64,000 nt of DNA from Stenotrophomonas maltophilia (GTDB lineage Bacteria; Pseudomonadota; Gammaproteobacteria; Xanthomonadales; Xanthomonadaceae): the NCBI RefSeq assembly GCF_023518235.1, contig NZ_CP090423.1:2666001-2730000 (forward strand). The letters run 5' to 3'. The notes beneath the pieces were generated by a model. That model was not told the origin of the DNA, did not search any database, and saw nothing but the letters and a program-made list of their open reading frames with translations. Below are positions 19,057 to 27,847 of the stretch, piece after piece. Positions within the stretch are counted from its first letter, which is position 1, and every line of letters begins with the position of its first letter. The translations under genes and the position numbers were made by a program.

Positions 19057-20687
19057 CAGCGCGCGTCCTCCGGATAAGGGCTCCAGGTCTGGCTGCCCTG
19101 CAACTGCAGCCACGGCTTGCCGTCGTAGTCGATGACCTTGGCGCCTTCGTTCTCGGAAACCGAAGGGGTCTGCGGCAGGCCCTTCAGCAGGGTGTCCCAG
19201 TTGCGTTCGCTCGGCGGCGACTGCGCATTGAGCGCATACACGCGCGATACCAGTTCGGACAGGGCCAGATAGCTGCTCGGCTCGGGCACGTGGCGCGGTC
19301 CGCCGGCGGCCGGCGCGCCCATGCCCACCAGCTTGACGCCCACCGGCACGTGGGTGATCGACGGGCTGGGAATCTCACGCATGCCCGGAATCTGCATGCG
19401 GTCGCCATGCAGGGCCGCGCCGTGTTCGGGCACCACCACGATCATCGCGCGGCGCCCGCTCTTTTCCACCGTATCGACGAAACCGGCCATGTCACCGAGC
19501 ACCATTTCCGCGCGCGCCTTGTAGTCGGCGGCGTTGGAGCGACCGTCGGCACCGACGATGCGGTTGCCGTCGTGCAGCGAGATCGTGTTGTAGAACAGCG
19601 CCACCTGCTGCGACGCCTCGGCCTGGCGCTGCTTCCACCAGGCCATCAGCACGTCGCCATCGCGCCGCAGCGGCGACTTGTCGAAGGCCACCAGCGCCTT
19701 GGGGAACGCGTTGATGTCCATCGGTTGCGCCTGCAGGCCGCCGTACTGGTGCAGTTCACCGATGAAGTCGTCGAAGTGGCCGTCGTGGTTCATCGCCAGC
19801 TCGCTCTGGAAGCCCAGACGCTGCAGGTTGGAGAACAGCTGGCACTCGGCCGGCACCGGATCGAACAGCGCGGTATGCGAGGTCTGGCCACAACTGGCGC
19901 GCAGCAGGCGGATCGCCGCCGGGCCGCTGTAGGCGGTGGCCGAGTTGAAATCGTCGAACACCACGTCCATGTGGTCGAGCAGGTTGTTCTGTCGCAGCCC
20001 CACCTCATCCAGGTCGCTCCAGGCCAGCGAACAGATGTTGAGGATGATGACGTCGAACGGCGCGCCGCTGGACGGCGCCGGGAAGTTGGTCTTCAACCCG
20101 GCCTGCTGCTGGTAGAAGCTGGCCAGCCAGGCGTTCAGGTTTTCATTGTTGGCCGGTGGCAGGCTGCCACCACCGCCGCCGCCATCGCTACGCGCCGACG
20201 CCGTCGCGGCACCCTGCACCCAGCCCAGTCCGGCCGGCATCGGTATCGCCAGCACCGCCATGCCGAGCATGCCGAGCACGCTCAGGGTGGTGATGCGCAG
20301 CCAGGGCTTGAGCAGGAAGTACGCCACCAGCAGTACCGCCAGTACCGCCACCATCTGCCAGTTGATGAAGCGCTGCGCCAGTTCGAGCCAGTAGTCGGCC
20401 GAAAAATCCAGCACACCCGGTTGCACCAGCAGCCGCTTGAACGGTGGCCACCAGGTGTCCTGGTAATACAGCGCTACGCCCACCGGTACCGCCACCACGG
20501 TGCGCACGATGCGCGCCCAGCGCCAGCGCAGCGGCACCAGCAACGCACCGAGGAACAGCAGGTTGGGCAGGATCTTCAGGTCGAGCGCGCCCATCCAGGC
20601 CAGCACCACCTTGGACAGGAAATACAGATTCCAGCCGCGCAGGTCGGCCCACGCGAACGGCGATGCGGGAACGGTCTGCGGACTCAT
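19056..20687 (-). CDS. bcsG: BcsG, cellulose phosphoethanolamine transferase
   Basis: BcsG is an inner-membrane enzyme with a zinc-dependent periplasmic domain that puts phosphoethanolamine on cellulose. The 543-aa protein has four or five N-terminal helices (to about residue 155), then a Gly-rich linker (SDGGGGGGSL) and the transferase domain. Its nucleophile is expected to be Ser220 in LNICSLAWSDLD. Other family marks are RASCGQTSHTALFD, MNHDGHFDDF and VVVPEHGAALHGDRMQ. Only the ATG at 20687 (MSPQTVPASPF) gives the correct N-terminus; it overlaps bcsF as ATGA. Its presence predicts modified cellulose rather than plain cellulose. Confidence 0.95.
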   Translation of the reverse strand: MSPQTVPASPFAWADLRGWNLYFLSKVVLAWMGALDLKILPNLLFLGALLVPLRWRWARIVRTVVAVPVGVALYYQDTWWPPFKRLLVQPGVLDFSADYWLELAQRFINWQMVAVLAVLLVAYFLLKPWLRITTLSVLGMLGMAVLAIPMPAGLGWVQGAATASARSDGGGGGGSLPPANNENLNAWLASFYQQQAGLKTNFPAPSSGAPFDVIILNICSLAWSDLDEVGLRQNNLLDHMDVVFDDFNSATAYSGPAAIRLLRASCGQTSHTALFDPVPAECQLFSNLQRLGFQSELAMNHDGHFDDFIGELHQYGGLQAQPMDINAFPKALVAFDKSPLRRDGDVLMAWWKQRQAEASQQVALFYNTISLHDGNRIVGADGRSNAADYKARAEMVLGDMAGFVDTVEKSGRRAMIVVVPEHGAALHGDRMQIPGMREIPSPSITHVPVGVKLVGMGAPAAGGPRHVPEPSSYLALSELVSRVYALNAQSPPSERNWDTLLKGLPQTPSVSENEGAKVIDYDGKPWLQLQGSQTWSPYPEDAR

Positions 20688-20863
20688 GCAGCGCCCCGCG
20701 GTGCACGCCGGCGCACGCCAACCCGGCGCAGGTGGCGCGGTGGCAGCGCACGCGCAACGCTGCGGCGCAGGGCACGCCACAGGCTGCCCAGCATCACGCC
20801 AAATGGAATCATCACCAGTGCACAGGCGACGATCAGGGTCCACAGCTGCTGGTCGGTGGTCAT
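20684..20863 (-). CDS. bcsF: BcsF, small membrane protein of the cellulose operon
   Basis: This 59-codon gene is easily overlooked. The translation begins MTTDQQLWTLIVACALVMIP, continues through one hydrophobic helix (about residues 7-28), and ends in an arginine-rich tail (RALRRSVARALPPRHLRR). E. coli BcsF (63 aa) has the same one-helix-plus-basic-tail design and sits between bcsE and bcsG, as here. BcsF helps recruit BcsE and BcsG to the synthase. It overlaps bcsE and bcsG by four bases each (ATGA at both ends), which supports the gene strongly. Confidence 0.9.
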   Translation of the reverse strand: MTTDQQLWTLIVACALVMIPFGVMLGSLWRALRRSVARALPPRHLRRVGVRRRAPRGAA

Positions 20864-22398
20864 GCGGAATCTCCCAGCCGCAGCGGCGTTGGAGCGGTGA
20901 AGGACGGCCCTTCCACGGCCGCGGCCACCACCGGCAGTGCCGCCGGAGGGGGCGGCAGCACATCGGCGTCGGGATCGCTGCCACTGGCATTCATGGCTGC
21001 GATGTCATATTCGGCCAGGCGCTGGTAGCCATCGAACAGCTCACGCCACGGCAGGCGGAACAGGTTGCCCAGCGCCTGCTCGACGGCATCGCGACGGCAA
21101 CCGAACAGGAACAGGCGTACCTGGCCGCGATAGATGCAGGCCAGATCGCCCTGGCGGCGGATGCGCAGCTGCTGCAGCGTCTGCTCGGCGCGCAGCCCGG
21201 CAACCGGTTGCAGCGCCAGCACGGCGCTCTCCACCGCGCTGCCATCCTGGTCGATGCGCTCGCCGGCAATCTGGCGGAAGCGCGCCACATTGACCAGGCC
21301 ACTGAGCGCGGGAGGACGGTGGGCACGGATCAACGGTTCCGGATCGTCGGCAAGCTGGCCCTGCCAGCGCTGCCGCTGCACGGTCTCAAGCAGGGTCAAC
21401 AGGCGCGGCAACGGCGTATCGGCCGGCACCACCAGGCTGCCACCGCACTGCATCAGCAGGCGCTCATCGGCATAACGAAGGCAGGGTTGCAGCTCACGCA
21501 CGACCAGCTTCAACGCGTTGCCACGCTCGCGGCGCAGGCGATGCAGCAGCCGCGCCAGCGCATCGACCTGGGCGTTTTCGGTGATGGCCAGCACTACGGT
21601 CGCCTCGCGCGCCTGCAGTGCCGCCGGCAGCAGGCCACCCCAGCCATCGAACAGGCGCCATGCGGCCGACAGCGGTGGCGCACCCTCCAGCACCTCGGCC
21701 TGGGCCAGGAACACATCGCGGTCGCTGCCGCTGACATCGTGGGCGGGGGCGAGGACGGCATCGTCACTGCGCCGATGGTGCAGCGCGTTGCCCTCCTGCA
21801 CCACGCCAAAGGACTGCTGGGCGACCACGCCGTGGCTGTTGGACCAGTAGTGCAGCAGCAGCTGCAGCGCACCCCGGTGCGGATGCAGCTGGGCCACGCC
21901 CGCGCAGGTGCGGTTCAATGCCAGCAGGCGCGGGGCCAGGGTGGCCACTTCGCCGTGGCACAACAACAGCAGCACCTGGCGCGCCTGCTCGGCCCACGCC
22001 TGCAGTTGCGCGCACCAGCGTGCCAGGCGCGCGTCATCCCATCCATCCAGCGCTGCAACCGGAAACTGCACCAGGCTCAGTCGTGTCTGTGCCGACGCGG
22101 TGCGCGGCAGATCGCCGACCAGACCGCGCAGTGCCTGCTGCATGCCACGGTGCGAACGCTGGAACAGGCGCAGCTGCGCCGGCCCCTGTGCGGCCGGCAA
22201 CAGCGACAGCATCGGTTCGGCACCACGCCCCAGGGTGATCAGCACGGCGTCGTGCAGTGCATCGGCAGCGGCCAGCACGCCGGCACCGAGCAGATCGGTC
22301 GGCGCGCTGCCGGCGGCAACCACCCAGTACAGGCCGCCGCTGCGCATCTCAACGTATTCCGCGGGGAGTCCGGCAATGGCAAGGTGGGTCGCTGTCAC
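20860..22398 (-). CDS. bcsE: BcsE, c-di-GMP-binding GIL-domain protein
   Basis: BcsE is a cytosolic c-di-GMP sensor that enhances cellulose synthesis. The 512-aa protein contains the GIL-domain I-site motif RQGD at residues 415-418, within LRIRRQGDLACIYRGQVRLF; the Salmonella motif is also cited at 415-418. The N-terminal half is the degenerate ATPase/REC-like module (AGLPAEYVEMRSGGLYWVV; VLLLLCHGEVATLAPRLLAL). The C-terminus is Pro/Ala-rich. The start is GTG at 22398 with AAAGGA about seven bases before it. This is the first gene of the operon. Confidence 0.9.
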   Translation of the reverse strand: MTATHLAIAGLPAEYVEMRSGGLYWVVAAGSAPTDLLGAGVLAAADALHDAVLITLGRGAEPMLSLLPAAQGPAQLRLFQRSHRGMQQALRGLVGDLPRTASAQTRLSLVQFPVAALDGWDDARLARWCAQLQAWAEQARQVLLLLCHGEVATLAPRLLALNRTCAGVAQLHPHRGALQLLLHYWSNSHGVVAQQSFGVVQEGNALHHRRSDDAVLAPAHDVSGSDRDVFLAQAEVLEGAPPLSAAWRLFDGWGGLLPAALQAREATVVLAITENAQVDALARLLHRLRRERGNALKLVVRELQPCLRYADERLLMQCGGSLVVPADTPLPRLLTLLETVQRQRWQGQLADDPEPLIRAHRPPALSGLVNVARFRQIAGERIDQDGSAVESAVLALQPVAGLRAEQTLQQLRIRRQGDLACIYRGQVRLFLFGCRRDAVEQALGNLFRLPWRELFDGYQRLAEYDIAAMNASGSDPDADVLPPPPAALPVVAAAVEGPSFTAPTPLRLGDSA

Positions 22399-22472
22399 GC
22401 CGGGTCCTTTCAGCGGCGCTCAGCCGGGCGAAGTACCCGGTGGCGACGCTGTGGTGTAGGGAAGCTCGATTT

Positions 22473-22488
22473 CATGACATACATCACA
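22473..22488. promoter_or_regulatory. Candidate Clp/CRP box upstream of bcsE
   Basis: CATGA-CATACA-TCACA matches the CRP-type consensus TGTGA-N6-TCACA at 8 of 10 positions. It lies 75-90 bases upstream of the bcsE GTG, in the 220-base gap between bcsE and the fimbrial operon end. Clp of the related xanthomonads uses this consensus. Function here is inferred. Confidence 0.35.
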
Positions 22489-22618
22489 TTCATGTTGCTG
22501 TACGGTCATGATAGCTCCGATCTTCACGCTTGCGGGATCAAGACGCGGTCAACGCCGCCTGCAGGCAGGCGACGTTGGGGTGCGGCGCAGCGGTGGTGGA
22601 AGGCGGCCGTTGGCCGCG

Positions 22619-23653
22619 TTATTCGTACTGGATGGTGAACGTTGCCTGGCCGTTTGCGACACCGGCACCGACGGTACCGGCCTGTGTCTGGATGTAACGG
22701 GCGCGCAGCGGCAGCGCCATGACGCTGGTACCCGGCGCGGTGGTGCCGACGTTGATGGTCTGGCCGAAGCGCACTTCGCGTTCGGTGGTGCCGTCGCGCT
22801 GGACCATCTGGATGCCGATGCGCGTGGCGCTGTTGCTGGCCGCGCTGAGCTTCAGCACGCCCGCCATGTTGGAGCTGTCCTGGTCGGCATCCAGGCGGAT
22901 GCCGATCTTGCTCTGGTAGGCCGCTACATTGCTGCCCTGGCAGTTCAGGCGGATCTCGAAGTCGCGGTTGACGGCCTTGGAACCGACGCCGGTGAAGGTG
23001 GTGTTGGGCACGCTGCCGAAATCCACGGCGATGTTGCGGCTGCCGGCCTGCACTTCGCAGGTGGGGCTGACCACGGTGGTGCCCGAGCCCTTGAAGGTGG
23101 AGGTCAGCACCGGCCGGCTCGCACCGTCGCCATCGAAGTAGTAGGTGGTGAAACGGCCGTTCGGTGCGATCACGCCCGAGCCGGTCTGCGCGGCGGTCTT
23201 GATCAGCTGGATGCGGAAGGTCCCCCCCACCAGCGAGATGGTGTTGTTGCTGCCGAAATTGATGGTGTGCGGGTAATAGGTCTGGATCGCGCCGGAGTCG
23301 CGGTACAGCCGGATGCCCACGCCCGCCACGTCGGTTTCATAGACGTTGGAGAATCCGGCCACCGGGCGCTTCTGTGCGGCATTGACGTACTCGCCGATCG
23401 AGCGCCCCCCGGACCAGTCGCAGCGCGCCACGCTGTTCTGCTGGTTGATCGGCTCGCTGATCTCCTTGATCACGCCACCGACCGGGGTGCTGGGCAGGAT
23501 CACGATCTGGCCCATGTCCATGGTCACGTCCTGGGCCACGAACCAACTGCTCTGGATGCGGCAGGCGGCACTGGCCTGCTGCGCCAGCAGCACGCCGCCA
23601 AGCATCGCCAGCGCGGCCAGCGCCTTGCGGCCACGGAAAGAAATCAACGGCAT
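22619..23653 (-). CDS. Fimbrial tip adhesin of the SMF operon
   Basis: This two-domain chaperone/usher adhesin is predicted to cap the fimbria. The 344-aa precursor has a signal peptide (FRGRKALAALAMLGGVLLAQ, cleavage near ASA-ACRIQ) and an N-terminal binding domain of about 180 residues. The C-terminal pilin domain has CEVQAGS, NCQGSN and a last strand TFTIQYE, with the penultimate Tyr typical of pilins. I chose the ATG at 23653, which overlaps the usher by 10 bases; the longer frame lies within the usher. It is the last gene of the operon. The receptor is unknown. Confidence 0.88.
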   Translation of the reverse strand: MPLISFRGRKALAALAMLGGVLLAQQASAACRIQSSWFVAQDVTMDMGQIVILPSTPVGGVIKEISEPINQQNSVARCDWSGGRSIGEYVNAAQKRPVAGFSNVYETDVAGVGIRLYRDSGAIQTYYPHTINFGSNNTISLVGGTFRIQLIKTAAQTGSGVIAPNGRFTTYYFDGDGASRPVLTSTFKGSGTTVVSPTCEVQAGSRNIAVDFGSVPNTTFTGVGSKAVNRDFEIRLNCQGSNVAAYQSKIGIRLDADQDSSNMAGVLKLSAASNSATRIGIQMVQRDGTTEREVRFGQTINVGTTAPGTSVMALPLRARYIQTQAGTVGAGVANGQATFTIQYE

Positions 23654-26229
23654 GCTGCCTCCAGCGGAATGAAACCGGTCTTGGACGCGTCGGCGCCTGC
23701 CGGAACCTGGTAGTCGATGGTGCAACGCTGTTCGGCACCGGCACCCCACTCCACCTGCAGGCGGCCCTGGTTGTGCTCGCTGCGCACGTACAGGCGCCCG
23801 CCCTGGCTGACCATGCCCACCGGCTGGCCCTGCTCGTCCTTGACCTGCGCACCGAAGGGCATCGTGCGGCCATCGGTGTTGCGCACCTGGATCAGCAGTG
23901 CGTTGCCCTTGCGGGTATCGAAGCGCAGGTAGCTGATGGCACCGGCAAACGGCGCTACCGACTGGCTGGTGCTTTCCAGCTCGACGTCGTGGGCCATGCC
24001 CTGCGGGTCGAGGGTGACGGTGTTGAGGCGGTACGGCGACACGTACGGCACCACCGCGTAGCCACGGCCATCCACGCGCAGGCCCGGCGCATTGCTGACC
24101 ATGGCATCACGTGCGCCCGGCGCCTCGACCAGCACCATGGTGTCGCCACGCTGCGGGGTGAAGGTGAAGCCGCCCGGATGCACCACCACGCTGCCGTTGG
24201 CGCCGACCGAGGCCTGGCGGAAGTCGCGCGAGTGGCTGTAGGTGGCGTTCAACGCGGAGTAGCGGCTGCGGTATTCGACGTTGCCGACGGCGGTGGTGCC
24301 GCCCTCGCGCGAATCCGACAGCGCCGCGCCGTAGCTGAAGTTGTTGTCCACGCCGGCCGAACCGGTGATGCCGACGCGGCTGTTGTCATAGCCACCACGG
24401 TCGCGCGCGCCGAGGTCGGCGCTGAACGACACCGGGTGGGTGCCGCGACCCAGCGGCACGCTCATCGAGAACAGGTACTGGGTATCGGAGCGGCCCAGCA
24501 CGCCTTCTTCGGTGCGCAGCGCCGAGAAACCGTAATTCACCGAACGCCAGGCATTGTTGTAGCCCACCTGGTACTGCTTGGAGGTACCGCTGCGGTCGTA
24601 GAAGTCGCGCACCGAGCCGGTCACATACAGGGCACCGCCACGGCGACCCAGCGGCTGGTTCAGGGTCAGCTGGAACTGGCTGCGCTGGCGGCCACGTGTG
24701 GTCGGATCGATGCCGCGGGTGTCCGCGTCGCGACCATACAGGGCGTCCTGCAGGCTGTAGAAGCCTTCGGTGGAGTAGCGGTAGGCGGCCAGGGTCAGGT
24801 TGGTCCCGGTCTCGCCGATCATGTTGCTGTAGCTCAAGCGCACGCTGGCACCGGTGTGGTCACCGTAGTGGTCGAACGAGGTGCGCGCGTGGGTGACATC
24901 GGCGGCGAACGCGCCGATGCGCGTGGACAGGCCGACGCCGTACAGCAGCGACAGGTAGCCTTCGCTCAGTGCGCTGCCGCCGTACACGGTCAGCTGGTTG
25001 CCGATGCCGCGCTGGTAGGTGCCCTGCACCAGCCAGGGTTCGTCGGCCAGCAGCTTGTTGCGCACCTGGCCGGCGGTCAGCGCGTAGCGCGACACGCCTT
25101 CGCGCAGCATCTGCGGCACCGAACCGAACGGCACCTTGAACTCGCGGCGGCGGCCGTCGGCCTCGATCACGCTCACTTCCAGATCGCCGCCGTAGCCGGT
25201 CGGGTACAGATCGTCGATGACGAAGCTGCCCGGCGAGACAGTGGAGGAATAGATCAGCTGCTGGTTCTGCCGCACTTCCACGCGTGCGTTGGTCTCGGCG
25301 ATGCCACGCACGACCGGCGCGTAACCGCGCAGCGAATCGGGCAGCATGCGATCGTCGCTGGCCAGGCTGGCACCGCGATAGCCGATCGAATCGAACAGTT
25401 CGCCGGTGGTGTACGCCTCACCGACGGTGAGCATGCCGCGCACCTGCGGAATGCCACGCTGGGCGTAGGTGGCGATGCTCTGCCAATGGCGGCCGTCGCC
25501 ATCGCTCCAGGTCAGGTTGGAATCATGGCGGAACTGCCAGCCGCCCAGGTTCAGGCCGGCGTTGAGACCCAGGTAGGCACTGCGGTTGCGCTGGCCACCT
25601 TCAACGCGGCTGTCGCTGTCGATGGCGTTGAAGCTGTAGCCGACGAAACCGGCATTGATGCCACGGTCCCACAGCGCCGGATTGACGTAGCCGCGCGCCT
25701 CGCGGCGCAGGAACACCTGCGGGATGCTGAGGTCGTAGCGCAGGTTGCCGCTGTCGTAGACACCGTAGGCGTTGGCCATGCGCTGCTGCACCGGCACGCA
25801 GCTGCTGGTGTCGGTGGGCACGGACGGGTCCTGCTGCAGCAGCACGGCCTCGCTGTCCACGCCCATTTCCTCCAGCATCGGCAGCGGCAGGCAGGCGTCG
25901 ACACGGCCCTGCGCATCGGCCTTGAACTGCAGGTCACGACGGCCCTGCCAGGCACCGTTGACGTAGACGTCGACACGGTAGCTGCCGGCCACCATCGGGT
26001 TGCCGTTGCTGAAAGCGGCCAGATCGACCTGCTTGGCCTGGCCGGACAGGAAGCTGGAATTGAACTGGGCCGACTCCGGCGCACGCGCGGTGGCCGCACC
26101 ACTCTGGGCCATCAGCGCCTGTTCGCCGAGATTGGCCGGTGCGGCCAGCGCCCATCCTGGGCAGGCCACGCCGGCAGCCAACAGGCAGATCGCCTGATGG
26201 ATCGACAATGTCAATCTGTTTCCGATCAC
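23644..26229 (-). CDS. Outer-membrane fimbrial usher (FimD/PapC family)
   Basis: The usher receives chaperone-subunit complexes and builds the fimbria through its outer-membrane barrel. The 861-aa precursor has the family order: N-terminal domain with FNSSFLSGQAKQVDLAAFSN, the signature GSFVIDDLYPTGYGGDLEVS, a barrel with many paired strands, and C-terminal domains with the closing Cys pair (EQRCTIDY...LEAACR). The start is GTG at 26229 with AAGGA eight bases upstream; the only nearby ATG is out of frame and stops at once. It lies 71 bases after the chaperone. Confidence 0.95.
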   Translation of the reverse strand: MIGNRLTLSIHQAICLLAAGVACPGWALAAPANLGEQALMAQSGAATARAPESAQFNSSFLSGQAKQVDLAAFSNGNPMVAGSYRVDVYVNGAWQGRRDLQFKADAQGRVDACLPLPMLEEMGVDSEAVLLQQDPSVPTDTSSCVPVQQRMANAYGVYDSGNLRYDLSIPQVFLRREARGYVNPALWDRGINAGFVGYSFNAIDSDSRVEGGQRNRSAYLGLNAGLNLGGWQFRHDSNLTWSDGDGRHWQSIATYAQRGIPQVRGMLTVGEAYTTGELFDSIGYRGASLASDDRMLPDSLRGYAPVVRGIAETNARVEVRQNQQLIYSSTVSPGSFVIDDLYPTGYGGDLEVSVIEADGRRREFKVPFGSVPQMLREGVSRYALTAGQVRNKLLADEPWLVQGTYQRGIGNQLTVYGGSALSEGYLSLLYGVGLSTRIGAFAADVTHARTSFDHYGDHTGASVRLSYSNMIGETGTNLTLAAYRYSTEGFYSLQDALYGRDADTRGIDPTTRGRQRSQFQLTLNQPLGRRGGALYVTGSVRDFYDRSGTSKQYQVGYNNAWRSVNYGFSALRTEEGVLGRSDTQYLFSMSVPLGRGTHPVSFSADLGARDRGGYDNSRVGITGSAGVDNNFSYGAALSDSREGGTTAVGNVEYRSRYSALNATYSHSRDFRQASVGANGSVVVHPGGFTFTPQRGDTMVLVEAPGARDAMVSNAPGLRVDGRGYAVVPYVSPYRLNTVTLDPQGMAHDVELESTSQSVAPFAGAISYLRFDTRKGNALLIQVRNTDGRTMPFGAQVKDEQGQPVGMVSQGGRLYVRSEHNQGRLQVEWGAGAEQRCTIDYQVPAGADASKTGFIPLEAACR

Positions 26230-26300
26230 ACTGACATTCCTTCAATTCGCCGCACGGCGGCGGTGGCGGGATGCGCGGGCCGATGGCCGGCGCGGCGCGT

Positions 26301-27029
26301 TCAGCCCCCGGTGCTGCCGAGGCGGATCGTGTGTTCCACCCGGCCGCCGTAATCGTTGATGGTGATGAAGCGCACCTGGTCGGTGCCCGCCGGTGCGGCG
26401 AACTCCAGGCTCTGCTTCGGCGCGACCATTGCGCCCTTGTCCTCCACTGCCTTTTCACCGCTGCCGGTCAGCGCATGCACTTCGGCCAGCGTGACGTGGA
26501 AGGGGCTGGGGTTTTCCACCCGCAGGCGGTCTCCGGTGCGGGTCCAGCGCAGCGCGGCCGGTGCGTCATTGGCGACACCCTTCAGGCCCTGCGGCCGGTA
26601 GAACAGCTTCAGCCGCGAACGGAACGCGACCTGCAGATAATTCTGGTCGCCGCTGTCGGCGTTGTCCGGCGACGGCGGCACATCCAGCACGTTGAGCCAG
26701 AACACCGTCTCGCGGTCGGTCGGCAGCTGCGCGCCGGAGAAGATCACGCGCAGCGCCTGGCTGCGGCCCGGTTCGACGCGCGCGATCGGCGGCGTCAGTA
26801 CGAACGGGGCATCGCTGGTGTCGGCGGTCTGGTTGGCATCACCGCTGTCGATCCAGGCCTGTACCAGCGCCGGCGAGTCGCCCACGTTGTCGACCTGCAC
26901 GGTGACTTCGCGCGCCTGCGCGGGGTAGATCACGCGGGTGCCATTGACCACCACGCCGGCCAGAGCGTTCTGGCAGAAGGGCAGCGTGAACGCTGCCAGC
27001 AGCAGCGCCCGGGGAAAGAGTGCTTTCAT
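26301..27029 (-). CDS. Periplasmic fimbrial chaperone (PapD family)
   Basis: The chaperone folds fimbrial subunits by donor-strand complementation. The 242-aa protein has a signal peptide (MKALFPRALLLAAFTLPFCQ, cleavage near ALA-GVVV). It has the conserved GTRVIYPAQAREVTVQVDN strand with the anchoring Arg, the REVNF-like region TVFWLNVLDVPP, and RLKLFYRPQGL. I chose the ATG at 27029; the preceding frame to 27086 has no support. It follows smf-1 with an intercistronic hairpin between them, as is common after a major pilin gene. Confidence 0.95.
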   Translation of the reverse strand: MKALFPRALLLAAFTLPFCQNALAGVVVNGTRVIYPAQAREVTVQVDNVGDSPALVQAWIDSGDANQTADTSDAPFVLTPPIARVEPGRSQALRVIFSGAQLPTDRETVFWLNVLDVPPSPDNADSGDQNYLQVAFRSRLKLFYRPQGLKGVANDAPAALRWTRTGDRLRVENPSPFHVTLAEVHALTGSGEKAVEDKGAMVAPKQSLEFAAPAGTDQVRFITINDYGGRVEHTIRLGSTGG

Positions 27030-27074
27030 CGGAAGGACTACGCTCGAGGGGTGTGGCCAGAGGCCGCGGAGCAC

Positions 27075-27096
27075 TGGCCGGCGCATACGCCGGCCA
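27075..27096 (-). promoter_or_regulatory. Intercistronic hairpin between smf-1 and the chaperone gene
   Basis: Perfect 9-bp arms TGGCCGGCG / CGCCGGCCA surround a CATA loop, 19 bases after the smf-1 stop, with no T tract. In fimbrial operons such a stem lets the major pilin message outlast the downstream message by stabilising its 3' end or causing partial termination. That role is inferred here. Confidence 0.5.
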
Positions 27097-27114
27097 ATGC
27101 GGGTACGGCGACGA

Positions 27115-27654
27115 TCAGTTGTAGATGATCGTGTACTTGACGCTGCTGGTGACGTCGCCCGGGGTGGCGGCGGCAGTGGCGTAGTACTCGGCGTAGTAGT
27201 TCAGGTCAGCCGAACCATCGGTGCCGACGGTGACCCACTGCGAGTTGGTCTGGGCCAGGCCAGCGCCGGCAGCCTTGACCGGCAGGAACTGGTTGTTCGA
27301 ACCCAGCAGCTGCAGCTGCACGTTGGTGGCAGCGTTGGCCGAGGCCTGGTTGACCAGGCGGCCGCTGTTGAAGTCAACGGTGGAACCCGGCTCGAAGTAG
27401 GTGGCGACGTTGCCGGCGCTGCACTTGGTCAGGTTGATGGCGAACGGGGTACGACCGGCCACGGCACCGGCGGTGGCCAGGGTGTTCTTGGACACGGTCG
27501 GCAGGGTCACGGCGAAATCCTTGCCGCCCGGGGTCGAGATGGTGCAGGTCTTGTCGGTCACCTTGCCATTGAAGGTGATGGTGCCGTCGGCGGCGTTGGC
27601 GGCCAGCGGAGCGGCGGCCAGCATCAGAGCGGCAATGAGGTTGATCTTGTGCAT
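27115..27654 (-). CDS. smf-1: SMF-1 major fimbrial subunit
   Basis: This is the major fimbrillin of the S. maltophilia SMF-1 fimbriae, used in adhesion and biofilm. The 179-aa precursor has signal peptide MHKINLIAALMLAAAPLAAN-A and the mature start ADGTITFNGKVTDKTC. The conserved Cys pair is in DKTCTIS and LTKCSAGN, and the last strand KYTIIYN has the pilin penultimate Tyr. I identify it from the known N-terminal pattern and operon context. It is the promoter-proximal gene of the four-gene operon and faces a 457-base regulatory gap. Confidence 0.93.
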   Translation of the reverse strand: MHKINLIAALMLAAAPLAANAADGTITFNGKVTDKTCTISTPGGKDFAVTLPTVSKNTLATAGAVAGRTPFAINLTKCSAGNVATYFEPGSTVDFNSGRLVNQASANAATNVQLQLLGSNNQFLPVKAAGAGLAQTNSQWVTVGTDGSADLNYYAEYYATAAATPGDVTSSVKYTIIYN

Positions 27655-27802
27655 TCGCTTTTACCTAACCCTACTGAAGAGATGAGAAGTAGAGGAGGAA
27701 GCAAGGAGCACTGCCGGGCTAACAAGACCCATCCTTGCGTCTCACCTGTGGCCGGATCCGGATGTACCCCCCCTGGATCCGTGACGAAAGTATATGCACA
27801 AG

Positions 27803-27818
27803 TGTGATGAAAGTCTCA
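27803..27818. promoter_or_regulatory. Candidate Clp/CRP box in the smf-1 upstream region
   Basis: TGTGA-TGAAAG-TCTCA matches TGTGA-N6-TCACA at 9 of 10 positions. It lies about 150 bases before smf-1, just upstream of a TATACT -10 candidate. At that spacing it would overlap the -35 region, so repression or a different start site is possible. Confidence 0.45.
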
Positions 27819-27831
27819 TTATTTTTCTGAA

Positions 27832-27847
27832 CGTCAATTCATTGACG
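27832..27847. promoter_or_regulatory. Inverted repeat CGTCAAT-TC-ATTGACG, candidate operator
   Basis: Perfect 7-bp arms with a two-base spacer lie 14 bases from the Clp-like box. It is AT-rich compared with the genome. No regulator is recognised from the sequence. Confidence 0.4.

Noticed and set aside
22399-22618. Possible c-di-GMP riboswitch upstream of bcsE
   Set aside because: The leader is short and I could not find a GEMM-type core or tetraloop/receptor layout.
22602-22618. GCGGCC-GTT-GGCCGC as terminator of the fimbrial operon
   Set aside because: The stem is only six base pairs with no T tract and sits directly against the adhesin stop codon; too weak to annotate.
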